A stretch of DNA of 64,000 nucleotides, from assembly GCF_009193255.1 (NCBI RefSeq), contig NZ_WACG01000001.1, forward strand, positions 1-64,000, written 5' to 3'. The translations under genes were made by a program, and so were the position numbers. Source of the stretch: Arthrobacter koreensis. Lineage in GTDB: Bacteria; Actinomycetota; Actinomycetes; Actinomycetales; Micrococcaceae. Under the pieces are notes generated by a model. It ran no database searches, was not told the DNA's origin, and was given only the letters and a program-made list of their open reading frames with translations. This document shows, piece by piece, positions 47,468 through 55,314 of the stretch (position 1 is the stretch's first letter; every line of letters starts with the position of its first letter).

Positions 47468-48768
47468 GGCCGGACCGCCAGCATCCGTTCCAGGGCCGTG
47501 CGGGCGGCGGCCGCTGCCGCGTCCGGCACGGCGATCCGGTTGCGGACCTCTCCGGTCATGAGTCCCTCAAGCACCCAGGCGAGGTAGCCGGGATGGATGC
47601 GGTACATGGTGGAGCATGGGCAGATGACCGGGTCGAGGCAGAAGATGGTGTGTTCCGGATGCTGTGCAGCCAGCCGGTTCACCATGTTGATTTCGGTACC
47701 TATAGCGAAGGTGCTTCCGGCGGGCGCCGCGGCTATGGCTTTCTGGATGTAGTCCGTGGAGCCGGATTCGTCAGCGGCATCCACGACGGGCATGGGGCAT
47801 TCGGGATGCACAATCACCCGGACACCGGGGTGGTCGGCCCTGGCCTGGTCTATCTGGCCCACTGTGAAGCGCTTGTGCACGGAGCAGAACCCGTTCCAGA
47901 GCAGGACCTTCGCCTGCAGCAGGCGTTCCGGAGTGTTTCCGCCCAGCGGGAGGCGCGGATTCCACAGGGGCATGGCTTCCAGCGGAATACCCATGGCCTT
48001 GGCGGTATTGCGGCCCAGGTGCTGGTCCGGGAAGAAGAGGACCCGCTGGCCCCGTTCGAATGCCCATTCCAGCACGGACGCGGCGTTGGAGGATGTGCAG
48101 ACAATGCCGCCGTTTTCTCCGCAGAAGGCTTTCAGTGCGGCTGAGGAGTTCATGTAGGTCACCGGGATGACCGGCTGCTTCCCGCCGCTTTCCGGTGCCC
48201 TCCCGTACAGCATGGTGAGCTGCTCCCAGCATTCGGCGACCGAATCGGCGTCGGCCATATCTGCCATGGAACAACCTGCGGCAAGGTTCGGCAGCACCAC
48301 CGCCTGGTCCGGACCGGAGAGCAGGTCCGCTGTTTCCGCCATGAAGTGGACGCCGCAGAACACGATAGCTTCGGCCTCCGGACGGCCCCTGGCTGCGCGG
48401 GCCAGCTGGAAGGAGTCCCCCACAAAGTCTGCATGCCGCACCACCTCGTCCCGCTGGTAGAAGTGCCCGAGTATCACCACACGGCTGCCCAGTGCGGCCT
48501 TGGCACGAAGGATCCGCTCGTCTAGCTCTGCCGCGCCCGCCTCGCGGTACTCGGCCGGAAGTTCCCCTTGGCGCGGTGTTCCGGCGGGGACCGGATCCGC
48601 GAGGGACGCGCCGGGCCCGTATCCAGGGACCGTGTCGAAGGACCAGGGGTCGGCGGCAAGGCCGGGGGTGCAGGTGGCGGCGGCACGTGCCTGGGCCTGG
48701 GCGGGTCCGGAAAGCAGGGCGATCCTCGTGGCTACGCTGCCGCCGGGGACCGGAATCGTTTCAGTCAT
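47464..48768 (-). CDS. nadA: Quinolinate synthase
   Basis: A 434-residue 4Fe-4S enzyme that condenses iminoaspartate with dihydroxyacetone phosphate. Cluster cysteines are in IVFCGVHFMAETADLL, IVHPECPMPVV and LDPVICPCSTMYRIHPGYL. The N-terminus is about 80 residues longer than minimal NadA, as in other actinobacteria. ATG 48768 follows the nrtR stop by one base (TGACATG); the longer open frame overlapping nrtR is a shadow. Cytoplasmic. Confidence 0.95.
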   Translation of the reverse strand: MTETIPVPGGSVATRIALLSGPAQAQARAAATCTPGLAADPWSFDTVPGYGPGASLADPVPAGTPRQGELPAEYREAGAAELDERILRAKAALGSRVVILGHFYQRDEVVRHADFVGDSFQLARAARGRPEAEAIVFCGVHFMAETADLLSGPDQAVVLPNLAAGCSMADMADADSVAECWEQLTMLYGRAPESGGKQPVIPVTYMNSSAALKAFCGENGGIVCTSSNAASVLEWAFERGQRVLFFPDQHLGRNTAKAMGIPLEAMPLWNPRLPLGGNTPERLLQAKVLLWNGFCSVHKRFTVGQIDQARADHPGVRVIVHPECPMPVVDAADESGSTDYIQKAIAAAPAGSTFAIGTEINMVNRLAAQHPEHTIFCLDPVICPCSTMYRIHPGYLAWVLEGLMTGEVRNRIAVPDAAAAAARTALERMLAVRP

Positions 48769-48769
48769 G

Positions 48770-49498
48770 TCAGTGCTCCATTGCTTCTGGTCTTTGGCTG
48801 GGAAAGGACTCGTCCCGGGGATCCGGGCCGGTGTAGCGGTACAGCCGCGGCGGCCGGTGCCGTCCGCCCTGGAGGTAGTGCTCAGTGGGTTCAATGTGCA
48901 CCGATGCCTGCAGCTGGCGGCGGAAGTTCGCTGGGTCCAGTTCGCGTCCCAGCACGGCTTCATAGACCTCACGGACCTGTGCAAGGGTGAAGGTGGAGCC
49001 GAGGAACGCATAGGCCACGGTGCCGTACTCGAGTTTGTTGCGCAGGCGCCAGAGTGCGTACTCCACAATCTGGTTGTGGTCGAAGGCCAGCGTCCCCACC
49101 TTGTCGGCCCGGAACCAGGCAACGTTTTCGTCCTGCCTGGCCAATGCGGCCTCGTCCGGCTGGACCAGCGCCCAGTAGACGATTGAAACCACCCGGGGGG
49201 ACGGTGACCGGTCCGGCCCGCCGAAGGCGTAGAGCTGTTCAAGGTACCGCGGCGTCAGTGCCGTAGTTTCCCGCAGGTTCCGGGCCGCTGCGTCCTGAAG
49301 GGATTCGCTGGGCCGCAGCGGGCCGCCGGGCAGCGCCCACAGATCCAGGTAGGGCTGCCTGATGCGGCGGACCAATGGCAGCCACACCGTCAGGGTCCCG
49401 GTATCCGGGTCCGGGCGCAGCGCGAAAATAACCGTTGAAATGGCCAGCGACGGTGGTTCCTGTTCCCGTTCCGAAACATTGGCGTATCTGGGGCTCAT
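48770..49498 (-). CDS. ndnR: Nudix-type repressor of NAD synthesis (NrtR/NdnR)
   Basis: A 242-residue NrtR-family regulator: a Nudix-like ligand domain (about 15-150) followed by a winged helix (FDHNQIVEYALWRLRNKLEYG, FTLAQVREVYEAVLGRELDPANFRRQL). The Nudix box is degenerate: PLRPSESLQDAAARNLRETTAL lacks the REUXEE glutamates needed for hydrolysis, consistent with a sensor rather than an enzyme. It is the first gene of ndnR-nadA-nadB-nadC-nadS, and an inverted repeat covers its own promoter. By family precedent, NAD or a derivative controls DNA binding. Confidence 0.9.
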   Translation of the reverse strand: MSPRYANVSEREQEPPSLAISTVIFALRPDPDTGTLTVWLPLVRRIRQPYLDLWALPGGPLRPSESLQDAAARNLRETTALTPRYLEQLYAFGGPDRSPSPRVVSIVYWALVQPDEAALARQDENVAWFRADKVGTLAFDHNQIVEYALWRLRNKLEYGTVAYAFLGSTFTLAQVREVYEAVLGRELDPANFRRQLQASVHIEPTEHYLQGGRHRPPRLYRYTGPDPRDESFPSQRPEAMEH

Positions 49499-49542
49499 TC
49501 CTGTCTGCCTTCCTGGCTGAGGACCGGAGGCCGCAGCGTGAA

Positions 49543-49571
49543 ATAGTAAGAGTCATGCTGACTCTAACTCA
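49543..49571 (-). promoter_or_regulatory. ndnR promoter and inverted-repeat operator
   Basis: AGTNAGAGTCA-TGC-TGACTCTNACT (49545-49569) is an inverted repeat with 10 of 11 positions paired. It fills the spacer between a -10 TACTAT (49548-49543, minus) and a weak -35 TGAGTT (49571-49566), where a bound repressor would block polymerase. Position upstream of the first gene of the NAD operon makes it the likely NdnR site. Confidence 0.65.
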
Positions 49572-49606
49572 GGGGACAGTAAAACGGGGTCTTTGCGAGG
49601 GGTAGA

Positions 49607-50104
49607 TTACGCGCTCTTCCCGGGCTCGGCGGTGTCCGATCCCGCCGCTGCATGGAGCAGCGGCAGCATCCGGCCTTCGAAGTGGGTATTGAGGACAATC
49701 ACGGAGGATGACCTCAGAACGGCGCCGGTAGCAACCATTGAGTCAATGACACGCTGCAGGTCGGAGTTGGACCGGGCAGCCACCCGGGCGATGAGGTCAC
49801 TCTCCCCGGAGACTGTGTGGGCTTCCTGGATTTCAGGGATCTCTGCGAGCGCCGCGACGACGGCGTCATGCCCCATATCCTGCCGGATGGTCAGCGAGCA
49901 GTATGCCGTGACAACGTAGCCGAGGGCCGCGGGGTCGAGCCGGGGCCCCCACCCCGCTATGACGCCGCTGCGCTGCATCCGATCCAGTCTTGCCTGCACC
50001 GTAGCGCGGGCAACCTTGAGGGTCCGTGAGGCTTCCAGGACCGACATCCGCGGATCGTCGGTAAAGAGGGACACAATGCGGGCGTCGAGCTGATCTGTTG
50101 CCAT
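49607..50104 (-). CDS. Lrp/AsnC-family transcriptional regulator
   Basis: A 165-residue regulator with an N-terminal helix-turn-helix (LDARIVSLFTDDPRMSVLEASRTLKVARATVQARLDRMQRSGVI) and a C-terminal RAM effector domain (AHTVSGESDLIARVAARSNSDLQRVIDSM). ATG 50104 has AAAGG upstream; the frame extends to 50227 without a start signal. It points away from the 2-oxoacid dehydrogenase operon. Lrp-type genes commonly sit beside branched-chain 2-oxoacid dehydrogenase genes and activate them (BkdR), so that operon is a plausible target, inferred from location. Confidence 0.9.
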   Translation of the reverse strand: MATDQLDARIVSLFTDDPRMSVLEASRTLKVARATVQARLDRMQRSGVIAGWGPRLDPAALGYVVTAYCSLTIRQDMGHDAVVAALAEIPEIQEAHTVSGESDLIARVAARSNSDLQRVIDSMVATGAVLRSSSVIVLNTHFEGRMLPLLHAAAGSDTAEPGKSA

Positions 50105-50506
50105 GGCGGCCTTTCCCTGCAGGAGATCCGGGCTAATCCGGACATCCGCCCGGGACAGGGCGCACTGTGCCACCCCTGAGGGAACTTTAGCGGCACGGGA
50201 GGAAGTATCGCACCGCGCCACGCACACATAAGTGCAGACCAGGGACGGGGACAGACATTTGAGTCTAGAAATGGATTAGAACCACGAACCCAAAAAAGTA
50301 TCCGCAAAAAAGGTACAAATTATTTACACAGACACGTTATCCATGCGGCATGGGTTTTAATGCGGGCAACCGGGAATCTTGGTAAGAACAGAAACCCGGC
50401 CCAATTCCGAACCTGAGACATTCGGAAACCATAAGACCGGCCCCGACGGAGTAGCCGCCCTGCCCGGCGCCGGGCCTATGGCAGGGCGGCTGCAAACCCC
50501 TGGAAC
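50105..50506. other. Intergenic region with an AT-rich block
   Basis: No gene is supported here. About 50262-50400 is visibly richer in A and T than the rest of the window (runs such as CCCAAAAAAGTATCC and ACAAATTATTTACAC) and presumably holds promoter or operator sequences for the Lrp gene. A small CCATG/CATGG hairpin followed by TTTT lies at 50341-50358 on the plus strand. A hairpin with a perfect 11-bp stem (GCCGCCCTGCC, 50454-50464, with 50480-50490) sits just beyond the small basic protein gene. Confidence 0.6.
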
Positions 50507-50617
50507 CTACTGTCCCTTGCGCTTCCGCGGTGCCGGCTCCGCGCCGGCAGACTTGGCCCGCTTCTCTGCGCGCTTCTCCTTGATGGACTTACCTGGCTTT
50601 TTGGCGTTTCCGGACAA
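50507..50617 (-). CDS. 36-residue basic protein
   Basis: A short gene with an ideal AAGGAGG (50629-50623) five bases before a TTG start at 50617. The product begins MSGNAKKPGKSIKEKRAEK and continues RAKSAGAEPAPRKRKGQ; nearly half the residues are Lys, Arg or Glu. Similar short Lys/Arg-rich proteins (GKSIKEKRAxKRAK core) are, as far as I recall, widespread in Micrococcaceae and other actinobacteria without known function; nucleic acid binding is possible from charge alone. The perfect ribosome site and hairpin after the stop support a real gene. Confidence 0.75.
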   Translation of the reverse strand: MSGNAKKPGKSIKEKRAEKRAKSAGAEPAPRKRKGQ

Positions 50618-50965
50618 TGTGCCCTCCTTGACGTCTGGCCAGCGACTTCCCGCGGTAGTCGGGAGCCGCATGGTTTTTTATCCACTGCGGTTTTCTGCAT
50701 TTGCTGGAGAACCGTTATTCCAGACCATACCCGGAAATAAAATAAATGCCAGTCCTGGCCGAATTCTCCAGGCGCGGGCCCCTGGGCCGGCCAGCGGGTA
50801 TTGGCGCACCCCCGGCGGCCGGGAAGCGGGACACCTGTTCACACACCCTCTCTGGGGTAGTCATTTTGTATAGGTGGTTGCGGCTATCGGTAGACTATCT
50901 GCACAGTCTGCATATGAGATATCTATCTGTTTGCACGGTGACGTGATGCCGGTTACGTTCTCCTT
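50618..50965 (+). promoter_or_regulatory. Control region of the 2-oxoacid dehydrogenase operon
   Basis: No gene is seen. TTGCAC (50931-50936), a 17-base spacer and TACGTT (50954-50959) form a promoter whose start would fall on the A of the E1 alpha ATG at 50966, and there is no ribosome site: the operon is probably read from a leaderless mRNA. Upstream, AGACT-N8-AGTCT (50892-50909) and CATATGAGATATC-like sequence are possible binding sites for the nearby Lrp regulator. Confidence 0.5.
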
Positions 50966-52009
50966 ATGGACCTAGACACATCGAGCATCCCTGAGCTCAC
51001 AGCCGAGGAACTGCGCCAGCTGTACAAACTGCTCATCGCCACCCGCGACCTGGACGTGGCAGCGGTGGCCTGGCAGCGCCAGGGCATCCTTCCGGGCTAC
51101 GCTCCGGAGCTTGGACAGGAGGCCGCCCAGGTAGGGAGCGCCTTTGCCCTCGACACTTCACGCGACTTCGCGTTCCCCACTTACCGCGAGATGGGCGTCG
51201 CCCTGTCCCTGGGCGTGGACATGGTGGAATACATGTCCACGCACAAGGCCAGCTGGCACGGGGGGCTCTACAACCCTGTCAGCACGAGGCTAGCGCCAAT
51301 CCAGGCCGTGGTCGGCGGCTCTGTGCTGCACGCCGTCGGCTGGGCCCACGGCCAGCGGCTCGCCGCCGGTGCCGGCAGCGCCGAAGCCGGGCTGCCCGCC
51401 GCCATCACCTACTTCGGAGACGGCGCCAGCTCGCAGGGCGACGTGCATGAAGCCATGAACTTCGCCGGTGTGCTCAAAGCCCCGGTGGTGTTCTTCGTCC
51501 AAAACAACGGCTGGGCCATCTCCCTGCCCACTGAGGAACAGGTAGCCGGCGGCACTGTGGCAGCTCGAGCGGCGGGGTATGGAATGGCCTCGGTGACCGT
51601 GGACGGCAACGATGCCCCCGCCGTCGTGCGTGCCACCCGGGCCGCCCTTGAGCACGCCCGGGCAGGAAACGGACCGGTGCTCATCGAAGCAATGACCTAC
51701 CGCCGCGGACCACACTCAACCAGTGATGATCCGGGCCGCTACCGCACCCTCGACGAAGAGCGCCGCGACGGCGGCGAGGATCCCGTAGCCCGGCTGGCAG
51801 CCCTGCTGCTCGAAACCGGCGCAGCAGACCAGTCCTTCATCGACGACGCCGCCGCCGAAGCAAAGGCACACACCGACACCGTCCGCGAAGGCATCCAGGC
51901 ACTCCAGCCGCGTCCGGGACAGGAAATGTTCGACTTCGTCTTTGCCGAACCCACGAATGCACTCAAGGCCCAGGCCCGCGCCTGGCGGGAGGAATCCGAG
52001 CATGTCTAG
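50966..52009 (+). CDS. 2-oxoacid dehydrogenase E1 component, alpha subunit
   Basis: A 347-residue thiamine-diphosphate E1 alpha. The ThDP motif is TYFGDGASSQGDVHEAMNFAGVLKAPVVFFVQNNGWAIS, and RRGPHSTSDDPGRYR corresponds to the regulatory phosphorylation loop. ILPGYAPELGQEAAQVG and FPTYREMGVALSLGVDMVEYM are typical of branched-chain/pyruvate dehydrogenase alpha chains of actinobacteria rather than AcoA. The most likely substrates are branched-chain 2-oxo acids, possibly pyruvate; an acetoin role cannot be ruled out given the unusual downstream genes. First gene of a four-gene operon, probably leaderless. Confidence 0.9.
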   Translation: MDLDTSSIPELTAEELRQLYKLLIATRDLDVAAVAWQRQGILPGYAPELGQEAAQVGSAFALDTSRDFAFPTYREMGVALSLGVDMVEYMSTHKASWHGGLYNPVSTRLAPIQAVVGGSVLHAVGWAHGQRLAAGAGSAEAGLPAAITYFGDGASSQGDVHEAMNFAGVLKAPVVFFVQNNGWAISLPTEEQVAGGTVAARAAGYGMASVTVDGNDAPAVVRATRAALEHARAGNGPVLIEAMTYRRGPHSTSDDPGRYRTLDEERRDGGEDPVARLAALLLETGAADQSFIDDAAAEAKAHTDTVREGIQALQPRPGQEMFDFVFAEPTNALKAQARAWREESEHV

Positions 52010-53042
52010 CCAGCTGACCGAAGGAGTACGCCCCATGGAGGCCGGCTCCGCTTCGGACACCACCGAAACCCTGTCCATGCAGGCGGCCCTGAACCGGGCC
52101 CTTTCGGAAATCCTCGCCGATGATCCCAAGGCCGTAGTGCTCGGGGAAGACGTGGGCCGGCTCGGCGGCGTGTTCCGCATAACCGACGGACTGCAGAAGC
52201 GCTTCGGTGCTGACCGGGTCTTCGACACGCCGCTGGCCGAATCCGGCATCCTGGGGATGTCCGTGGGCCTGGCGATGGCCGGATTCCGTCCTATTCCCGA
52301 GGTCCAGTTCGACGGATTCGCCTATCCCGCGGTCAATCAGATCATCACCCAGCTCGCCCGCATGAACTACCGCAGCCGGGGCACCATGCCAATGCCGGTT
52401 ACCCTGCGCGTGCCCAGCTTTGGCGGAATCCGCGCGCCTGAGCACCACGGCGAGTCCCTCGAGGCACTGTTCGCGCACGTTCCGGGCCTGAAGGTCGTTT
52501 CGCCGTCGAGCCCCCACCAGGCCTACCACCTGCTCAAGCACGCGGCAGCGCAGCCGGATCCCGTCATCTTCATGGAACCGAAGTCCCGCTACTGGCAGAA
52601 GGACTCCGTGGACCTGGGCACCCCGGGGAACCTGCAGGGCTCACACGTGGTCCGCGAGGGCAGGCACCTGACCCTGGTTGCCTGGGGAGCGATGGTTGCA
52701 CGGTGCCTGCAGGTTGCCGAGCTCGCCGCCGAGGACGGAATCGACATCGAGGTCCTGGACCTGCGCTGGCTGAAGCCGATCGACGCCGAAGGGCTGGCTG
52801 CCTCGGTCTCCAAGACCCGGCGCGCCGTCGTCGTGCATGAAGCCCCGCTGACCGCCGGGCTGGGAGCGGAAGTTGCGGCGCTCATCACGCAGCACTGTTT
52901 CGACACACTCAAGGCTCCGGTGGAGCGGGTCACCGGATTCGACGTACCGTATCCCTCGGGTGACCTGGAAGACGAATACATCCCGAACATTGACCGGATC
53001 CTCTTTGGGATCCAGCGAGTATTGGAGTACCGGCGTGGCTGA
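52002..53042 (+). CDS. 2-oxoacid dehydrogenase E1 component, beta subunit
   Basis: A 346-residue transketolase-like E1 beta. VVLGEDVGRLGGVFRITDGLQKRFG, DTPLAESGILGMSVGLAMAG, EVQFDGFAYPAVNQIITQLARM and RAPEHHGESLEALF are strongly conserved in branched-chain E1 beta proteins. ATG 52002 overlaps the end of E1 alpha by 8 bases; ATG 52035, with AAGGAG 8 bases upstream, is an equally plausible start. It overlaps the following lipoyl gene by 8 bases. It forms an alpha2beta2 E1 with the upstream product. Confidence 0.93.
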   Translation: MSSQLTEGVRPMEAGSASDTTETLSMQAALNRALSEILADDPKAVVLGEDVGRLGGVFRITDGLQKRFGADRVFDTPLAESGILGMSVGLAMAGFRPIPEVQFDGFAYPAVNQIITQLARMNYRSRGTMPMPVTLRVPSFGGIRAPEHHGESLEALFAHVPGLKVVSPSSPHQAYHLLKHAAAQPDPVIFMEPKSRYWQKDSVDLGTPGNLQGSHVVREGRHLTLVAWGAMVARCLQVAELAAEDGIDIEVLDLRWLKPIDAEGLAASVSKTRRAVVVHEAPLTAGLGAEVAALITQHCFDTLKAPVERVTGFDVPYPSGDLEDEYIPNIDRILFGIQRVLEYRRG

Positions 53043-53364
53043 AATTTCATTCCCCCTGCCAGACCTCGGCGAAGGCCTGATCGAAGCAACTGTCCTGGAG
53101 TGGCTCGTGGCTCCCGGCGACCAGGTGGAGCGCAACCAGCCGCTGGTGGAGGTTGAAACGTCCAAGTCCGCCGTTGAACTGCCGTCTCCCCAGGCCGGCG
53201 TCGTTGCCCGCATCTACGGCGAAGCGGGTGAGAAGATCAACGTGGGCGAGCCCCTGGTGGTCTTTGAGGTTCCCGATGACACTGCGGGAATTGTCGGCAC
53301 CGTCCCGCAGGAAGCGCCGGCACGCCGCCGGGTCCGGCTCTCCGCCGTCCTGGACGAGGACTAG
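53035..53364 (+). CDS. Stand-alone lipoyl-domain protein (E2-like, no acyltransferase)
   Basis: A 109-residue protein that is essentially one lipoyl domain: FPLPDLGEGLIEATVLEWLVAPGDQV, the lipoylation site VEVETSKSAVELPSP (Lys44) and KINVGEPLVVFEVPDD. It ends with a short Pro/Arg linker (VPQEAPARRRVRLSAVLDED) where a normal E2 would continue into the E1/E3-binding and acyltransferase domains, both absent. GTG 53035 overlaps E1 beta by 8 bases. The stop is 2 bases before the hydrolase GTG. It probably acts as the swinging arm of this complex; the acyl-transfer partner is unclear. Confidence 0.9.
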   Translation: MAEISFPLPDLGEGLIEATVLEWLVAPGDQVERNQPLVEVETSKSAVELPSPQAGVVARIYGEAGEKINVGEPLVVFEVPDDTAGIVGTVPQEAPARRRVRLSAVLDED

Positions 53365-53366
53365 GC

Positions 53367-54164
53367 GTGGGCACAGGCATCGGCACCTCCCCTGCCCTGT
53401 ACACCCAAGTCCACGAGCCCGACGGCGGCACTTCCCTGCGTCCGGTGCTCGTGCTGCACGGATTTGCCTCGTCAACAGAGCTGAACTGGGAATCCACGGG
53501 CTGGATCACCGCGCTGACCGGCGCCGGACGGCGCGTCCTGACGGTGGACCTGCCTGGACACGGCCGCAGCGAGGCGCCCCGGGAACGGGAGCACTACTCC
53601 CCCAGCCGGATCCGGGCCCGGCTGCTGGACCTGCTCGCAGAGGCAGGCGTGCGCCCGCTCACCGAAGACGACCCTTCCTCCGGAGTGGACGTAGTCGGTT
53701 ACTCGCTGGGTTCGCGGCTCGCATGGGAACTGGGTGCAGCCGCTCCGGACCTGGTGCACCGCATGGTGCTGGGCGGACCGGGAGCGGGAGACCCGCTGGC
53801 TGACTTCGACCTGGACGGTGCCCGGCAGTTCCTGGCGGACGGGACGCCGCTGGCAGATCCCGTGAGCGCAGACCTGCTGCGCATGGCCCAGCTTGTGCCC
53901 AGCAATAACCTCGAGGCCCTGCTGACACTGATCGAGGCGATCAAGGACGAACCCTTCCGTCCGGAATCAGCCGTCCCGCCCATGCGGCTGCTGCTGGTTG
54001 CCGGGGAACAGGATGAGCTGGCCGTCACGGCACCGGATCTGGCAGCGCTCAACGGGCAGGCCGACCTCCTCCTGCTGCCCGGCCGCCGGCATGCCAACGC
54101 CGTGACGTCCCGGGCCTTCAAAAACGCTGCCGTCGAGTTCCTGGACATCCAGCCCCTCTCTTAA
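53367..54164 (+). CDS. Alpha/beta hydrolase of the 2-oxoacid dehydrogenase operon
   Basis: A 265-residue alpha/beta-hydrolase. VLVLHGFASS gives the oxyanion loop, VVGYSLGSRLAWE the nucleophile elbow (Ser113), GEQDE the acid (about Asp216) and RRHANAV the histidine (His242), so a full catalytic triad is present. It starts at GTG 53367, 2 bases after the lipoyl gene and in a different frame. In the AcoC-type E2 of acetoin dehydrogenase a lipoyl domain is fused to just such a hydrolase; here the two parts are separate genes. Role as an acyltransferase or thioesterase is inferred. Confidence 0.85.
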   Translation: MGTGIGTSPALYTQVHEPDGGTSLRPVLVLHGFASSTELNWESTGWITALTGAGRRVLTVDLPGHGRSEAPREREHYSPSRIRARLLDLLAEAGVRPLTEDDPSSGVDVVGYSLGSRLAWELGAAAPDLVHRMVLGGPGAGDPLADFDLDGARQFLADGTPLADPVSADLLRMAQLVPSNNLEALLTLIEAIKDEPFRPESAVPPMRLLLVAGEQDELAVTAPDLAALNGQADLLLLPGRRHANAVTSRAFKNAAVEFLDIQPLS

Positions 54165-54345
54165 GGTCAAGAGTTGGTTACGGCGGGTCAAATCGGAGCT
54201 GGAGGGGTGTCTGCGCAGGATAGGATCGAATAGTCAGTACACTGAAACTGAATTACTAAGTGTGCTTTCGATTTACCTTCGACCATTTGGTGCAGCATCC
54301 ATCCATGTTCCATCCCCGCAGTTTCAACCTTAAGTGAGGACGCCC

Positions 54346-55290
54346 GTGGACTTATTCCTGGGGCAGCGTTACCGCACCACCGACCTGATCGGCACCGGTG
54401 GCGCTGCTTCCGTGCACCGGGCGATGGATGAGAACCTGGGCCGCGAAGTTGCCGTCAAGGTCTTCCGCCCCACCGTGCAGGAGGATGACGACTACCGCCG
54501 CCAGCACACCGAAACCCTGCTCCTGGCAACCCTGAACCATCCCGGACTGGTCACGCTGCTGGACGCCGGCCTGCACCGCGAGGAAGACGGCCAGGTGCTG
54601 AACTACCTCGTCATGGAACTGGTGGATGGTCCGGACCTGCGCCGCACCCTCAAATCCGGTCCGTTGCCGGCCGTATCAGTGGCCTCCCTGGGAGCAGACC
54701 TGGCTGACGCACTGGCCTACGTGCACTCCAAAGGCGTGATCCACCGGGACGTGAAGCCGGCGAACATCCTGCTCTTCCCCCAGGAACACGATTCACGCCT
54801 CTATCCCAAGCTCACCGACTTCGGCATCGCGCGGCTCGTCGAGGCTACGGTCGCCACCGCGCACGGCGCCACCATCGGCACCGCCAACTACCTCAGCCCG
54901 GAACAGGCGCAGGGCGGGACGGTAGCTCCGTCCACTGACATCTACTCCCTGGGACTCGTGCTGCTTGAGTCGCTGACCGGCGAAAAGGCCTTCCCGGGCC
55001 CGATTGTCGAAGCCGCTGTTGCTCGGCTGCTCCGCGATCCCGAAATCCCCGACTCCCTCGGTCCGGATTGGGTGGACCTGCTCCGTGCCATGACCAACCG
55101 GCTCCCGGATGCCCGGCCGGCCGCGCACGAGGCAGCTTCGGCGCTTCGCGCCCTCGCTGTAGAGCCGGAGACGGCCATCCCGCATGCTGACGACGAAGAG
55201 CCGGACGCCGAAGAAGTCTGCACGGGCGGAGTGACAACGGGTAACATCTACATCCCGCTGCCACCCACGCACGCCCCGAGCCTGGGCTAG
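54346..55290 (+). CDS. Soluble serine/threonine protein kinase
   Basis: A 314-residue Hanks-type kinase. The glycine loop is LIGTGGAASVHRA, the ATP lysine is in REVAVKVFRP, the catalytic loop is GVIHRDVKPANILLF and the magnesium motif is KLTDFGIARL; GTANYLSPEQAQGG is the P+1 region. There is no transmembrane segment or PASTA/sensor domain; the C-terminus is acidic (DDEEPDAEE) then Pro-rich. GTG 54346 with GAGGA 7 bases upstream is preferred over GTG 54334. It stands alone behind a 170-base, fairly AT-rich intergenic region. Targets unknown. Confidence 0.9.
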   Translation: MDLFLGQRYRTTDLIGTGGAASVHRAMDENLGREVAVKVFRPTVQEDDDYRRQHTETLLLATLNHPGLVTLLDAGLHREEDGQVLNYLVMELVDGPDLRRTLKSGPLPAVSVASLGADLADALAYVHSKGVIHRDVKPANILLFPQEHDSRLYPKLTDFGIARLVEATVATAHGATIGTANYLSPEQAQGGTVAPSTDIYSLGLVLLESLTGEKAFPGPIVEAAVARLLRDPEIPDSLGPDWVDLLRAMTNRLPDARPAAHEAASALRALAVEPETAIPHADDEEPDAEEVCTGGVTTGNIYIPLPPTHAPSLG

Positions 55291-55314
55291 GCCTTCCGGC
55301 CCGGCCCCGGCGGG

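Noticed and set aside
48769-49242. N-terminal extension of nadA
   Set aside because: Overlaps ndnR in another frame; ATG 48768, one base after the ndnR stop, gives a normal actinobacterial NadA.
53340-53380. A frameshift that would fuse the lipoyl protein and hydrolase
   Set aside because: Both genes have proper starts and ends: a stop, a 2-base gap, a GTG and an AGGA-like site. No slippery heptamer is visible. The split looks natural, though a sequencing error cannot be wholly excluded from one sequence.
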